Of a stretch of 5,086 nucleotides of DNA, positions 1 to 5,086 are shown in pieces (positions within the stretch are counted from its first letter, which is position 1; each line of letters opens with the position of its first letter). This stretch comes from Burkholderiales bacterium. GTDB taxonomy: Bacteria > Pseudomonadota > Gammaproteobacteria > Burkholderiales > Burkholderiaceae_D. Both the position numbers and the translations under genes were made by a program. A model generated the notes under the pieces. It made no database searches, was not told the DNA's origin, and saw only the letters and a list, made by a program, of their open reading frames with translations. The DNA lies in assembly GCA_028868455.1 (NCBI GenBank), contig JAGWUK010000283.1, positions 1 to 5,086 on the forward strand, given 5' to 3'.

Positions 1-1298
1 ACGCGAAGTCTGAACCAGACACGGTGACGCAGGCAGAACCGGCCGAGGCACCGGTCGCTGTGGCGAAAGCGATCGACGACAGCCAGAAACGTCAGCAAAA
101 GGAGCAGCAACTGCAGCAACAGGCGCAGGAGCTGGCACGACAAGACATGCCTGCCATTACGCAACAAGATCAGTTATTGAAACAATTTGCCGATGACAGT
201 CGCCAACAGGCCGACGACGCCGTGCAACGACAACTGGTGGCCATTGCGGCGCAACAGCAATTGGAAAAAGACGCACAGATTCAGCGTGAACAGCAACAAA
301 AACAAGAGCAGCAGGAACAACAGCAAAGGCAGGAACAGGCCGCACGTGAAGAACGTCTGCGTTTGGCGCAGCAACAGCAAGCCGATGAACTGAAACAGCA
401 GCAGGCGCAAGCAGAACAGACGGCGCGCCAGAACGAGCAGCAAGCGCTGGAACTCGCACGTCGGCAACAGGAAGAACTCGCGAAGCAACAACAAATGGCT
501 GCTGCAGCGCTGCAAAAACAGCAGGAAGAACAAGCCGCCAAAGCCGCGCTACAGCAACAACTTGCACAACAAAAAGCCGACGAACTGGCCGCCAGACAAC
601 AAGCGGAAGCGCTGGCGCGCCAGCAAGCTGAGCAATTGGCAGCGCAACAAAAACAAATCGCACAGGCGGCAGCACTGGCAGCAGCCAATGCCCAGTCTGC
701 CAGCGCGTTGAAAGCAGAAGGCAGCGGCACAACGAACAACGCAGATAGCCGTCGCGGTCAGGACAATACGGCGCAGGCAGCCGGTAATGCTACTGGTAAT
801 CGTACGTCTGGCGCGGGCAATTTTGTTTTGCCTAAGAGTTTGCTCGGCAGCGATCTGGCAAACCGTGCGCGTGAACAGGCCAAAGGACTGGATCTGCTGA
901 GCGGCAATCCGCCGCGTATCGACATGAGCGACCGTCCGCGTCGTCGCAGTTTTTTTGGCAGCGTGGATAAAAATATCCCGGTGCGCATGTATGTCGATAG
1001 CTGGAAGCAAAAGATAGAGCGCAACGGCAATCTGAATTATTCGCAATCGTCACGCGACAGGGCACGCGGCGATCCTGTCGTCACCGTTGTCATTCGCAGC
1101 GACGGCAGCGTGGAAGACGTGACTATCAATCGTTCCAGCGGTCGCGCCGATCTGGATGAGGCAGTGCGCCGCATCGTGCGCCTGAACGCGCGCTACGCGG
1201 CTTTTCCGCCAAATATCGCCGCCGAATATGACGTCATCGAGATACGCCGTATCTGGAGTTTCGACGACCACTTGCGTATTTTGGAAGAGTTGCGTTAG
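1..1298 (+). CDS. TonB/TolA-like energy transducer, Gln-rich coiled coil plus TonB C-terminal domain (5'-partial)
   Basis: Partial gene: the frame is open from base 3 to the left edge, so the GTG at 24 is probably internal and the N-terminal membrane anchor expected of this family lies outside the window. What is visible is about 200 residues (bases ~84-690) of almost uninterrupted Gln, Ala, Glu, Lys and Arg, predicted to form a long periplasm-spanning helix, as in TolA domain II. A Gly/Asn/Ser/Thr-rich hinge follows (~720-820). The C-terminal domain (~987-1262) matches the TonB family pattern: an MYVDSW-K-IE start, then GNLNY, a VVIRSDGSVEDV strand, RSSG, LDEAVRRIV, a FPPNI segment and DVIEIRRIWSF at the end. 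Known role of the family: coupling the inner-membrane proton gradient (ExbBD or TolQR) to outer-membrane partners. The long Gln-rich helix looks more like TolA, the tail more like TonB, so I assign no symbol. The TAG stop is at 1296-1298. Confidence 0.85.
   Translation, partial: AKSEPDTVTQAEPAEAPVAVAKAIDDSQKRQQKEQQLQQQAQELARQDMPAITQQDQLLKQFADDSRQQADDAVQRQLVAIAAQQQLEKDAQIQREQQQKQEQQEQQQRQEQAAREERLRLAQQQQADELKQQQAQAEQTARQNEQQALELARRQQEELAKQQQMAAAALQKQQEEQAAKAALQQQLAQQKADELAARQQAEALARQQAEQLAAQQKQIAQAAALAAANAQSASALKAEGSGTTNNADSRRGQDNTAQAAGNATGNRTSGAGNFVLPKSLLGSDLANRAREQAKGLDLLSGNPPRIDMSDRPRRRSFFGSVDKNIPVRMYVDSWKQKIERNGNLNYSQSSRDRARGDPVVTVVIRSDGSVEDVTINRSSGRADLDEAVRRIVRLNARYAAFPPNIAAEYDVIEIRRIWSFDDHLRILEELR
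84..690 (+). repeat. Gln-rich low-complexity coding tract (CAG/CAA-rich)
   Basis: This part of the TonB-like gene is built largely from CAG and CAA codons mixed with GCN, GAA, AAA and CGN. The coding strand is strikingly poor in T. Exact long tandem units are not evident: CAA and CAG alternate irregularly, as expected for an old or selected Gln-rich helix rather than a recent triplet expansion. The composition also opens long reading frames on the opposite strand (for example around 157-732), which are not genes. Confidence 0.75.
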
Positions 1299-1324
1299 CG
1301 GTAACGGAGAAGGCGGGGAGGCGA

Positions 1325-1336
1325 GAAAGCGCTTTC
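1325..1336. promoter_or_regulatory. Perfect 12-bp palindrome, possible operator
   Basis: GAAAGCGCTTTC is a perfect palindrome in the 83-base gap between the TonB-like gene and the epimerase gene, 45 bases before the epimerase ATG. Its core, AAAGCGCTTT, has the shape of LacI/GalR-family operators, which are palindromes centred on a CG step. No convincing -35/-10 pair is visible next to it. It lacks the long GC stem with a T tract of a usual terminator, although the downstream bases CATTTAG are AT-rich. Operator function is inference only. Confidence 0.3.
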
Positions 1337-1370
1337 ATTTAGTTCGCTCTGCACTTGTCAACAGCACATG

Positions 1371-1376
1371 AAGAGG
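1371..1376 (+). promoter_or_regulatory. Ribosome binding site of the epimerase gene
   Basis: AAGAGG ends five bases before the ATG at 1382. It decides the start in favour of this ATG over the in-frame TTG at 1355, which has no purine-rich sequence at the right spacing. Confidence 0.65.
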
Positions 1377-1381
1377 ATGCA

Positions 1382-2281
1382 ATGCGTATTTTAATGACGG
1401 GCGGAACAGGACTGATCGGCAGGCGGCTGTGCGCGGCATTATCAGATCAGGGACATCAATTGACGGTGCTCAGCAGGCGTCCTGAAAAGGTGCCCGCCTT
1501 ATGTGGCGCATTGGTTCGCAGCATGAGTGATCTTGATCAGTACACTTGTGAACAGGAGTTTGATGTCGTCATTAATCTGGCGGGCGAAGCCATTGTTGAC
1601 GCACGCTGGTCGACGCAAAGAAAAGCAACTTTGCGTCAGAGCCGCATCACTCTGACGGAGCATTTGATTCAGCGGATAGCGCAAGCGAAAAAAAAGCCAG
1701 CGATTTTATTGAGTGGTTCTGCCATTGGTATTTATGGCGATCGCGGCGATGAATTGATCGACGAAACGGCCAGCGCCGGTGGTGATTTCGGCGCGCAAAT
1801 GTGCGTGGACTGGGAGGCGGCAGCATTAAGCGCAGCGCGCTTCGACATCCGTGTCTGCCTCTTGCGCACGGGACTGGTCCTCGATCGTGCTGGTGGTATT
1901 TTTAAAAAAATGCGCTTGCCATTTCTACTTGGCCTGGGGTCGCGCATCGGCGATGGCCGTCAATGGATGAGCTGGATACATGTCGACGACTATGTCAGCA
2001 TCGTCCTTCACCTGATCAGCAATCCACAGGCAAGCGGTAGCATCAATATGGTTGCACCGCAAGCTGTGACGAACCGCGAGTTGACCCACATTTTCGCAAG
2101 CAGCTTGCATCGACCTGCATTCCTGGTCACGCCAGCATGGCTATTGCGGCTGGCACTGGGTGAGATGTCGGAGCTGCTGACCGGCGGCCAGCATGTGATT
2201 CCTCAACGTCTCAAATCACTGGGTTACGTGTTTTCCTATCCCACACTGGGATCTGCCTTGGAAAATCTGAACCACCGTTGA
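1382..2281 (+). CDS. TIGR01777-family NAD(P)-binding epimerase-like protein (YfcH/SDR39U1 type)
   Basis: Complete gene of 299 residues, the usual length for this family. The ATG at 1382 is preferred over an upstream TTG at 1355 because AAGAGG (1371-1376) sits five bases ahead of it and because the protein then begins MRILMTGGTGLIG, the dinucleotide-binding TGxxGxxG motif of the atypical short-chain dehydrogenase/reductase fold. Further family marks are NLAGEAI, the SGSAIGIYGDRGDE segment (strand and active-site region), CVDWEAAA, the LRTGLVLD strand and MSWIHVDDYV. The last ~50 residues (PAFLVTPAWLLRLALGEMSE, then LTGGQHVIPQRLKSLGY) are the DUF1731 tail. The substrate of bacterial members is not established; the cytoplasmic nucleotide-sugar-epimerase-like annotation rests on the fold alone. 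It follows the TonB-like gene on the same strand at 83 bases, so co-transcription is possible but not shown. Confidence 0.93.
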   Translation: MRILMTGGTGLIGRRLCAALSDQGHQLTVLSRRPEKVPALCGALVRSMSDLDQYTCEQEFDVVINLAGEAIVDARWSTQRKATLRQSRITLTEHLIQRIAQAKKKPAILLSGSAIGIYGDRGDELIDETASAGGDFGAQMCVDWEAAALSAARFDIRVCLLRTGLVLDRAGGIFKKMRLPFLLGLGSRIGDGRQWMSWIHVDDYVSIVLHLISNPQASGSINMVAPQAVTNRELTHIFASSLHRPAFLVTPAWLLRLALGEMSELLTGGQHVIPQRLKSLGYVFSYPTLGSALENLNHR

Positions 2282-2304
2282 ACGATTGCAGACTACAGAC
2301 AACT

Positions 2305-2346
2305 GGCGATGCAAGGCACTGCGCAGGTGCAGCGCCGACCACCTGC
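2305..2346. terminator. Weak overlapping hairpins between convergent genes
   Basis: The 71-base gap between the convergent epimerase and lipoprotein genes holds two mutually exclusive inverted repeats. One pairs GGCGATGCA (2305-2313) with TGCAGCGCC (2328-2336) with one mismatch. The other pairs GCAGGTG (2323-2329) perfectly with CACCTGC (2340-2346) around a 10-base loop. Neither is followed by a T tract on either strand, so intrinsic termination is not well supported. They may slow polymerase, act with Rho, or be chance. Confidence 0.25.
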
Positions 2347-2352
2347 CACGGG

Positions 2353-3651
2353 TTACGGTAACGTTGCCGGATTCGCCAGATAATTTGTGCTTAAATTCTT
2401 GAACTGTCCGCCGTCCGTATTGATATTGGTCTGATTGACTTCACCATTGCTGAAGACCACGCCGAACCCGCCCGCAGTAACCATTTCCGCTGGACGCGTC
2501 AGGAAATAATGCTCGCGGTTATCGCGCCATTTTCCGGGGGAGCCGGCCTGGTTGGATGGCACCCCCATCGGTGTTTGCCACCACAAGACCGGCAGTTGCA
2601 AACCGACGTGATAAGTATTGGCGAGGCTAAAATGTTCACTGAAATTTGGCGAGGTTTTGTTCGTTTCATCCCAGTACCAGCCGCTGCCGCTACGCACGCA
2701 ATACGATGGTTGCGGCTGTGTTTCGAAGCAACCGGCATCGCGATCCAGGGTTTGCATCACGATGAAATCTGCTTTGTCGGCACCGAGCTTTTGCATATAA
2801 GCCAGAGACGCCGACTGGATGTCGCCGAACAGCGGAGGAGGGAAGCCGACATAGGCATTCGGCGCGTATTTTCTGGCGATTTGCAGCAGGCAATTGCTGA
2901 TGCCTGCGACATTGTTCGGCAGATTGCTGCAATCGGCATCGATGTTGACCTGCGCAAAAATCGTGGACGGATCGGCATTCGTGGCAATCCTTTGTGTATA
3001 TCCCCAGAAGTCCGGTTCAAAATTGACCAGTGCCGGCTTGCCGTAAATTTTCAATTGCTGAAACAACAGCCGGACATTGCTCCAGTATTGCGTCATGAAT
3101 GTGACATTTGACAGGCCGCTTAAATTGCCATCGCCATTGCTGGCCATCTGGTACAAGGTAAACATCGGAATTGCTCCCAGTGCGTCGGCATTTTTTGCGA
3201 CGACTTGCACATAAGCGCCTGCGGGGCTGTTCCACGTCGGCCATGCGCCGCTGCCGACGCCGTTCAGATATTGATCATAAATATCGGGTTTCAGACTTTG
3301 CTTTTGTACGTCGCTCACATCGACAGAACCCAGGCCGACCAATAGCCGGGTTGGCTTACCTAATTTCAATGCGAGAGCAGCGGCCTTTTTCTCCAGCGTC
3401 GTCGCTGTCGAGCCTGTCGATGTGCCACCCGATGTTCCTGTACTACCTGAGCTGGTTCCCGAAGTTGTTCCGGTTGTGCTGCCTGTCGTTGTTCCTGAGG
3501 TAGTGCCTGTTGTGCTGCCGCTTGAACCGCTGGTTGTGCCCGTAGTGCCAGCGGAGGTGCTGTTGCTGGCGGGCGCTGATGCGCTGCCTCCGCCGCCGCA
3601 CGCTGCGGTAATGAGGACAAGGCTGGAAGCAATAAATTGAATGAGTTTCAT
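2353..3651 (-). CDS. Predicted lipoprotein with Gly/Ser/Thr repeat linker and (beta/alpha)-barrel hydrolase-like domain
   Basis: 432 residues from the ATG at 3651. That start is chosen over the in-frame ATG at 3747 because the protein then opens with MKLIQFIASSLVLITAAC, a lipoprotein signal peptide with Cys18 as the acylated residue; the longer form would bury it and run across the divergent neighbour's upstream region. There is no clear Shine-Dalgarno sequence. Residues ~19-85 are a flexible Gly/Ser/Thr linker. Residues ~86-432 form a folded domain with features of a secreted (beta/alpha)8 barrel: hydrophobic strands ending in polar residues, notably ALVNFEPDFWGY (Glu212, Asp214), DFIVMQTLDRD (Asp303), LPVLWWQT and GFGVVFSNGE (Glu404). 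Many Trp and Tyr residues suggest a carbohydrate-binding cleft. Cys241/Cys254 and Cys308/Cys318 are spaced as possible disulfides. I do not recognise the family; a glycoside-hydrolase-like role at the cell surface or in the periplasm is inference. Confidence 0.8.
   Translation of the reverse strand: MKLIQFIASSLVLITAACGGGGSASAPASNSTSAGTTGTTSGSSGSTTGTTSGTTTGSTTGTTSGTSSGSTGTSGGTSTGSTATTLEKKAAALALKLGKPTRLLVGLGSVDVSDVQKQSLKPDIYDQYLNGVGSGAWPTWNSPAGAYVQVVAKNADALGAIPMFTLYQMASNGDGNLSGLSNVTFMTQYWSNVRLLFQQLKIYGKPALVNFEPDFWGYTQRIATNADPSTIFAQVNIDADCSNLPNNVAGISNCLLQIARKYAPNAYVGFPPPLFGDIQSASLAYMQKLGADKADFIVMQTLDRDAGCFETQPQPSYCVRSGSGWYWDETNKTSPNFSEHFSLANTYHVGLQLPVLWWQTPMGVPSNQAGSPGKWRDNREHYFLTRPAEMVTAGGFGVVFSNGEVNQTNINTDGGQFKNLSTNYLANPATLP
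3397..3560 (-). repeat. Degenerate 36-bp (12-codon) repeats encoding a Ser/Thr/Gly linker
   Basis: Within the lipoprotein gene, residues 42-53 (GSSGSTTGTTSG), 54-65 (TTTGSTTGTTSG) and 66-77 (TSSGSTGTSGGT) are consecutive 12-residue units. At DNA level GTTGTGCTGCC occurs at 3473-3483 and again at 3509-3519, exactly 36 bases apart; the wider 30-base blocks (3454-3483 and 3490-3519) match at 24 of 30 positions. The period is a multiple of three, so unit gain or loss would keep the reading frame and only change linker length. The linker probably holds the catalytic-like domain away from the membrane anchor. Confidence 0.75.
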
Positions 3652-3763
3652 GAAAAGCAAAAGCGGATGTTGGTTTGTATTCGTATGATAGACGATGAGG
3701 GCGTACGGCGCCTCAGTCAGCGCTTTTCTTGCCGCAAAAATAAACATCGTTCACAATGCCGCC
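3652..3763. promoter_or_regulatory. Divergent promoter region between the lipoprotein and DTW genes
   Basis: These 112 bases separate two divergent starts and must carry both promoters unless transcription enters from elsewhere. For the DTW gene, TTGCCG (3729-3734) and CACAAT (3752-3757) form a 17-base-spaced pair, each matching four of six sigma-70 consensus positions; the predicted transcript start is close to the ATG itself at 3764. For the lipoprotein, TATCAT on the minus strand (3690-3685) is a fair -10 box that would give a leader of about 27 bases, but the sequence 17 bases upstream is a poor -35. Assignments are by eye. Confidence 0.4.
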
Positions 3764-4447
3764 ATGAATAGCAACGCGCAAAACAACACGCAGAACAATG
3801 TGCATCAGGCAGCAGCGGCTAAGCGCGCCATGTGCCCACAATGCACTCGTCCGCAACGCACCTGCATTTGTCAGTGGATTACCCCGATACAAAATCAGGC
3901 GGAGGTATTGATCTTGCAACATCCTCTGGAAGTCGCCAATGCGAAAGGCAGTGCTACTTTGCTACACGGGAGTTTGCTGAAATCGCAGCTTCTGGTGGGA
4001 GAACAGTTTGAGCGAAATGTTTTGCAACAGGCTTTGCAGGCGACGGGCAGTCCAATTCAAGCGGTATTGCTTTATCCCGACACCTCAGACAGCAATGCCG
4101 TTGATCTTGTGGAGAATCCAGCGCCAGTCTTGCCGGAATCCTTGACGCCGGACCATGTTCGTTTAGTTATCCTGGACGCTACCTGGCGCAAAAGCAGAAA
4201 GATGCTGTATCAAAATCCTCTGCTGCAGAGTTTGCCACGCATCAGTCTGCAAGATATGCCGGCTTCGCATTACCGCATTCGCAAGGCGCACAGAAAAGAC
4301 CAATTATCGACATTGGAAGCCACCATTTATGCCTTGATGCGACTGGAAAAAAACGAGCAAAGATACCTGGCTTTGTTAAACAGTTTTGACGGTTTTGTTG
4401 CGCAGCAATCGGCGTATATGCAAGGACATGCGTCGACCGAAACATAA
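3764..4447 (+). CDS. tapT: DTW-domain protein, probable tRNA-uridine aminocarboxypropyltransferase (TapT/YfiP-like)
   Basis: 227 residues, close to the length of E. coli TapT (YfiP). The family transfers the 3-amino-3-carboxypropyl group of S-adenosylmethionine to a uridine of tRNA (acp3U47 in E. coli), in the cytoplasm. Visible marks: an N-terminal cysteine cluster CxxC-x6-CxC (Cys24, Cys27, Cys34, Cys36), typical of a metal site; LQHPLEVANAKGSATLL; LLYPDTSD; the signature VILDATWRKSRKM (Asp138, Thr140, Trp141 form the D-x-T-W motif); NPLLQSLPRISL; and HYRIRKAHRKDQLSTLEA. The ATG at 3764 is preferred over one at 3695, which would overlap the divergent control region; a third in-frame ATG at 3830 lies immediately before the cysteine cluster and cannot be excluded. 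The first ~20 residues are Asn/Gln/Ala-rich and look poorly conserved. No Shine-Dalgarno sequence is visible. Family assignment is firm; the exact tRNA position modified is inferred from E. coli, and DTW paralogues exist. Confidence 0.9.
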   Translation: MNSNAQNNTQNNVHQAAAAKRAMCPQCTRPQRTCICQWITPIQNQAEVLILQHPLEVANAKGSATLLHGSLLKSQLLVGEQFERNVLQQALQATGSPIQAVLLYPDTSDSNAVDLVENPAPVLPESLTPDHVRLVILDATWRKSRKMLYQNPLLQSLPRISLQDMPASHYRIRKAHRKDQLSTLEATIYALMRLEKNEQRYLALLNSFDGFVAQQSAYMQGHASTET

Positions 4448-4481
4448 ATGCCACTTGTCATCAAAGAATATCTGCATTAAA

Positions 4482-4519
4482 AAAAACCGCCGCGCCAATA
4501 GAATAGCGCGGCGGTTTTT
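4482..4519. terminator. Bidirectional rho-independent terminator
   Basis: A perfect inverted repeat pairs bases 4482-4495 (AAAAACCGCCGCGC) with 4506-4519 (GCGCGGCGGTTTTT) around a 10-base loop. The stem has nine G-C pairs flanked by five A-T pairs. Reading rightward it ends in TTTTTCTT; reading leftward it ends in a run of eight T (complement of A4479-4486). It lies 34 bases after the DTW stop and 18 bases after the OPT stop, so it serves both convergent genes. Confidence 0.93.
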
Positions 4520-4537
4520 CTTGTAATGGAACAACAA

Positions 4538-5086
4538 TCAGATCAATACATTAATGATGGCGTTTCCTATACCTATCAATGCGGCACCGGAAATCAGCCC
4601 GGCACAAATGGGTTCGCACCCTTCGACCCAGAAATCATGGCCCTTGGTGCCAGCTTGCTGATGTTTGCGACCCATGACCCAGAATATCATTGCGCCTACC
4701 CACATCGCGAGACAGGATTCCGGTGGCAATACCACACCCAGACCGATAGACACAGCGGAGAGCGGGAAGCGACCTTTGGTAATCATGCGGGCAATTTCAA
4801 AAATGGCTGCAAATATCGCCGCGATAATCATCGCCGTCACCGCCGAAGACGGCAGGCTGCTGACGCCTTTGGCGATCAGTTCAGCAACACCTTTCCATTG
4901 CATCGCGGCTGGCATGGAGAATTGATCGGAGACGATCGTTGCCGTGCTTCTCAGGCCATTCGCATCCGGCGGTAAGAACAGGAGATAAAACAAAGGAATA
5001 CAGGCAATAGCACCGGCGATAATTCCGATGACGTGACCAATCGCTTGTTGCCGTGGTTTGGCTCCCAGCATATAGCCTGGTTTGAT
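4538..5086 (-). CDS. OPT-family oligopeptide transporter, C-terminal part (partial)
   Basis: The C-terminal 182 residues of an integral membrane protein; the frame stays open through the right edge (IKPGYMLGAKPRQQ), so the Met at 5071 is internal. Full members usually have well over 500 residues. Features matching the prokaryotic OPT (oligopeptide transporter) superfamily: GYMLGAKPRQQAIG leading into a membrane helix (IGHVIGIIAGAIACIPLFYLLFL); a helix around AMIIAAIFAAIFEIARMI; the conserved segment VSIGLGVVLPPESCLAMWVGAMIFW; and the final EPICAGLISGAALIGIGNAI helix. Family members carry peptides or metal-chelate-like substrates across the inner membrane by ion symport; the substrate here cannot be read from this part. 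It ends with TGA at 4538 and shares the terminator downstream with the convergent DTW gene. No frameshift is seen in the visible part. Confidence 0.88.
   Translation of the reverse strand: MKPGYMLGAKPRQQAIGHVIGIIAGAIACIPLFYLLFLPPDANGLRSTATIVSDQFSMPAAMQWKGVAELIAKGVSSLPSSAVTAMIIAAIFAAIFEIARMITKGRFPLSAVSIGLGVVLPPESCLAMWVGAMIFWVMGRKHQQAGTKGHDFWVEGCEPICAGLISGAALIGIGNAIINVLI

Noticed and set aside
157..1046. Long minus-strand reading frames opposite the TonB-like gene (157-732, 281-739, 549-1046)
   Set aside because: They arise because a CAG/CAA-rich, T-poor coding strand rarely produces stop codons in reverse. Their products are low-complexity Cys/Leu/Val/Ala strings with no domain, and the sense frame carries a clear TonB C-terminal domain.
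1687..1910. Homopolymer runs (A8 at 1688-1695; T5A7 at 1899-1910) as programmed frameshift or phase-variation sites in the epimerase gene
   Set aside because: The reading frame and all family motifs continue intact through both runs, and such runs are common for Lys-Lys codons; nothing indicates a functional alternative frame.
2509..3111. 200-codon plus-strand frame opposite the lipoprotein gene
   Set aside because: It lies entirely inside the lipoprotein gene in antisense, has no recognisable domain and no convincing ribosome binding site.
3422..3640. Plus-strand frame encoding a Pro/Val repeat protein
   Set aside because: It is the reverse reading of the Gly/Ser/Thr linker repeat; the Pro/Val pattern is a by-product of that repeat.
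3652..3747. N-terminal extension of the lipoprotein to the ATG at 3747
   Set aside because: The extension would hide the lipoprotein signal peptide that starts at 3651 and would run into the divergent promoter region, nearly reaching the DTW start.
4526..4975. 149-codon plus-strand frame opposite the OPT gene
   Set aside because: It starts just after the terminator and is fully antisense to a conserved membrane protein; its product is His/Arg-rich with no domain.
1..5086. A novel multi-gene system, mobile element, CRISPR array or defence cassette
   Set aside because: No transposase, integrase, terminal repeats, spaced direct repeats or nuclease-like genes are visible. The genes are mostly common housekeeping or envelope families in separate transcription units.

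Overview
The window looks like ordinary chromosomal DNA of a Gram-negative proteobacterium. The gene set (an energy transducer of the TonB/TolA type, an outer-membrane-type lipoprotein, a DTW-domain tRNA-modifying enzyme and an OPT-family transporter), the moderately GC-rich codon use and the protein style best fit a betaproteobacterium, perhaps Burkholderiales/Oxalobacteraceae. The taxonomic placement is inferred from general resemblance, not from a search.

Layout from left to right. Bases 1-1298 (+) hold the 3' part of a TonB-like protein: a very long Gln/Ala/Glu-rich helix followed by a TonB C-terminal domain; its start lies upstream of the window. After an 83-base gap containing a perfect 12-bp palindrome, 1382-2281 (+) encodes a complete TIGR01777-type NAD(P)-binding epimerase-like protein (SDR fold plus DUF1731 tail). 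Converging on it across a 71-base gap, 2353-3651 (-) encodes a predicted lipoprotein with a Gly/Ser/Thr repeat linker and a C-terminal domain resembling a secreted (beta/alpha)-barrel hydrolase, of no family I can name. A 112-base divergent region (3652-3763) separates it from 3764-4447 (+), a DTW-domain protein, probably the TapT-type tRNA-uridine aminocarboxypropyltransferase. A strong bidirectional intrinsic terminator (4482-4519) closes this gene and also serves the convergent OPT transporter gene (4538-5086, -), whose N-terminal part lies beyond the right edge.

The genes do not form an obvious pathway. Strand switches, a shared terminator and separate putative promoters suggest mostly independent transcription units. 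I see no mobile element, CRISPR array, RNA gene or defence cassette. The items most worth a second look are the unassigned barrel-like lipoprotein with its 12-residue repeat linker, the unusually long Gln-rich helix of the TonB-like protein, and the GAAAGCGCTTTC palindrome.
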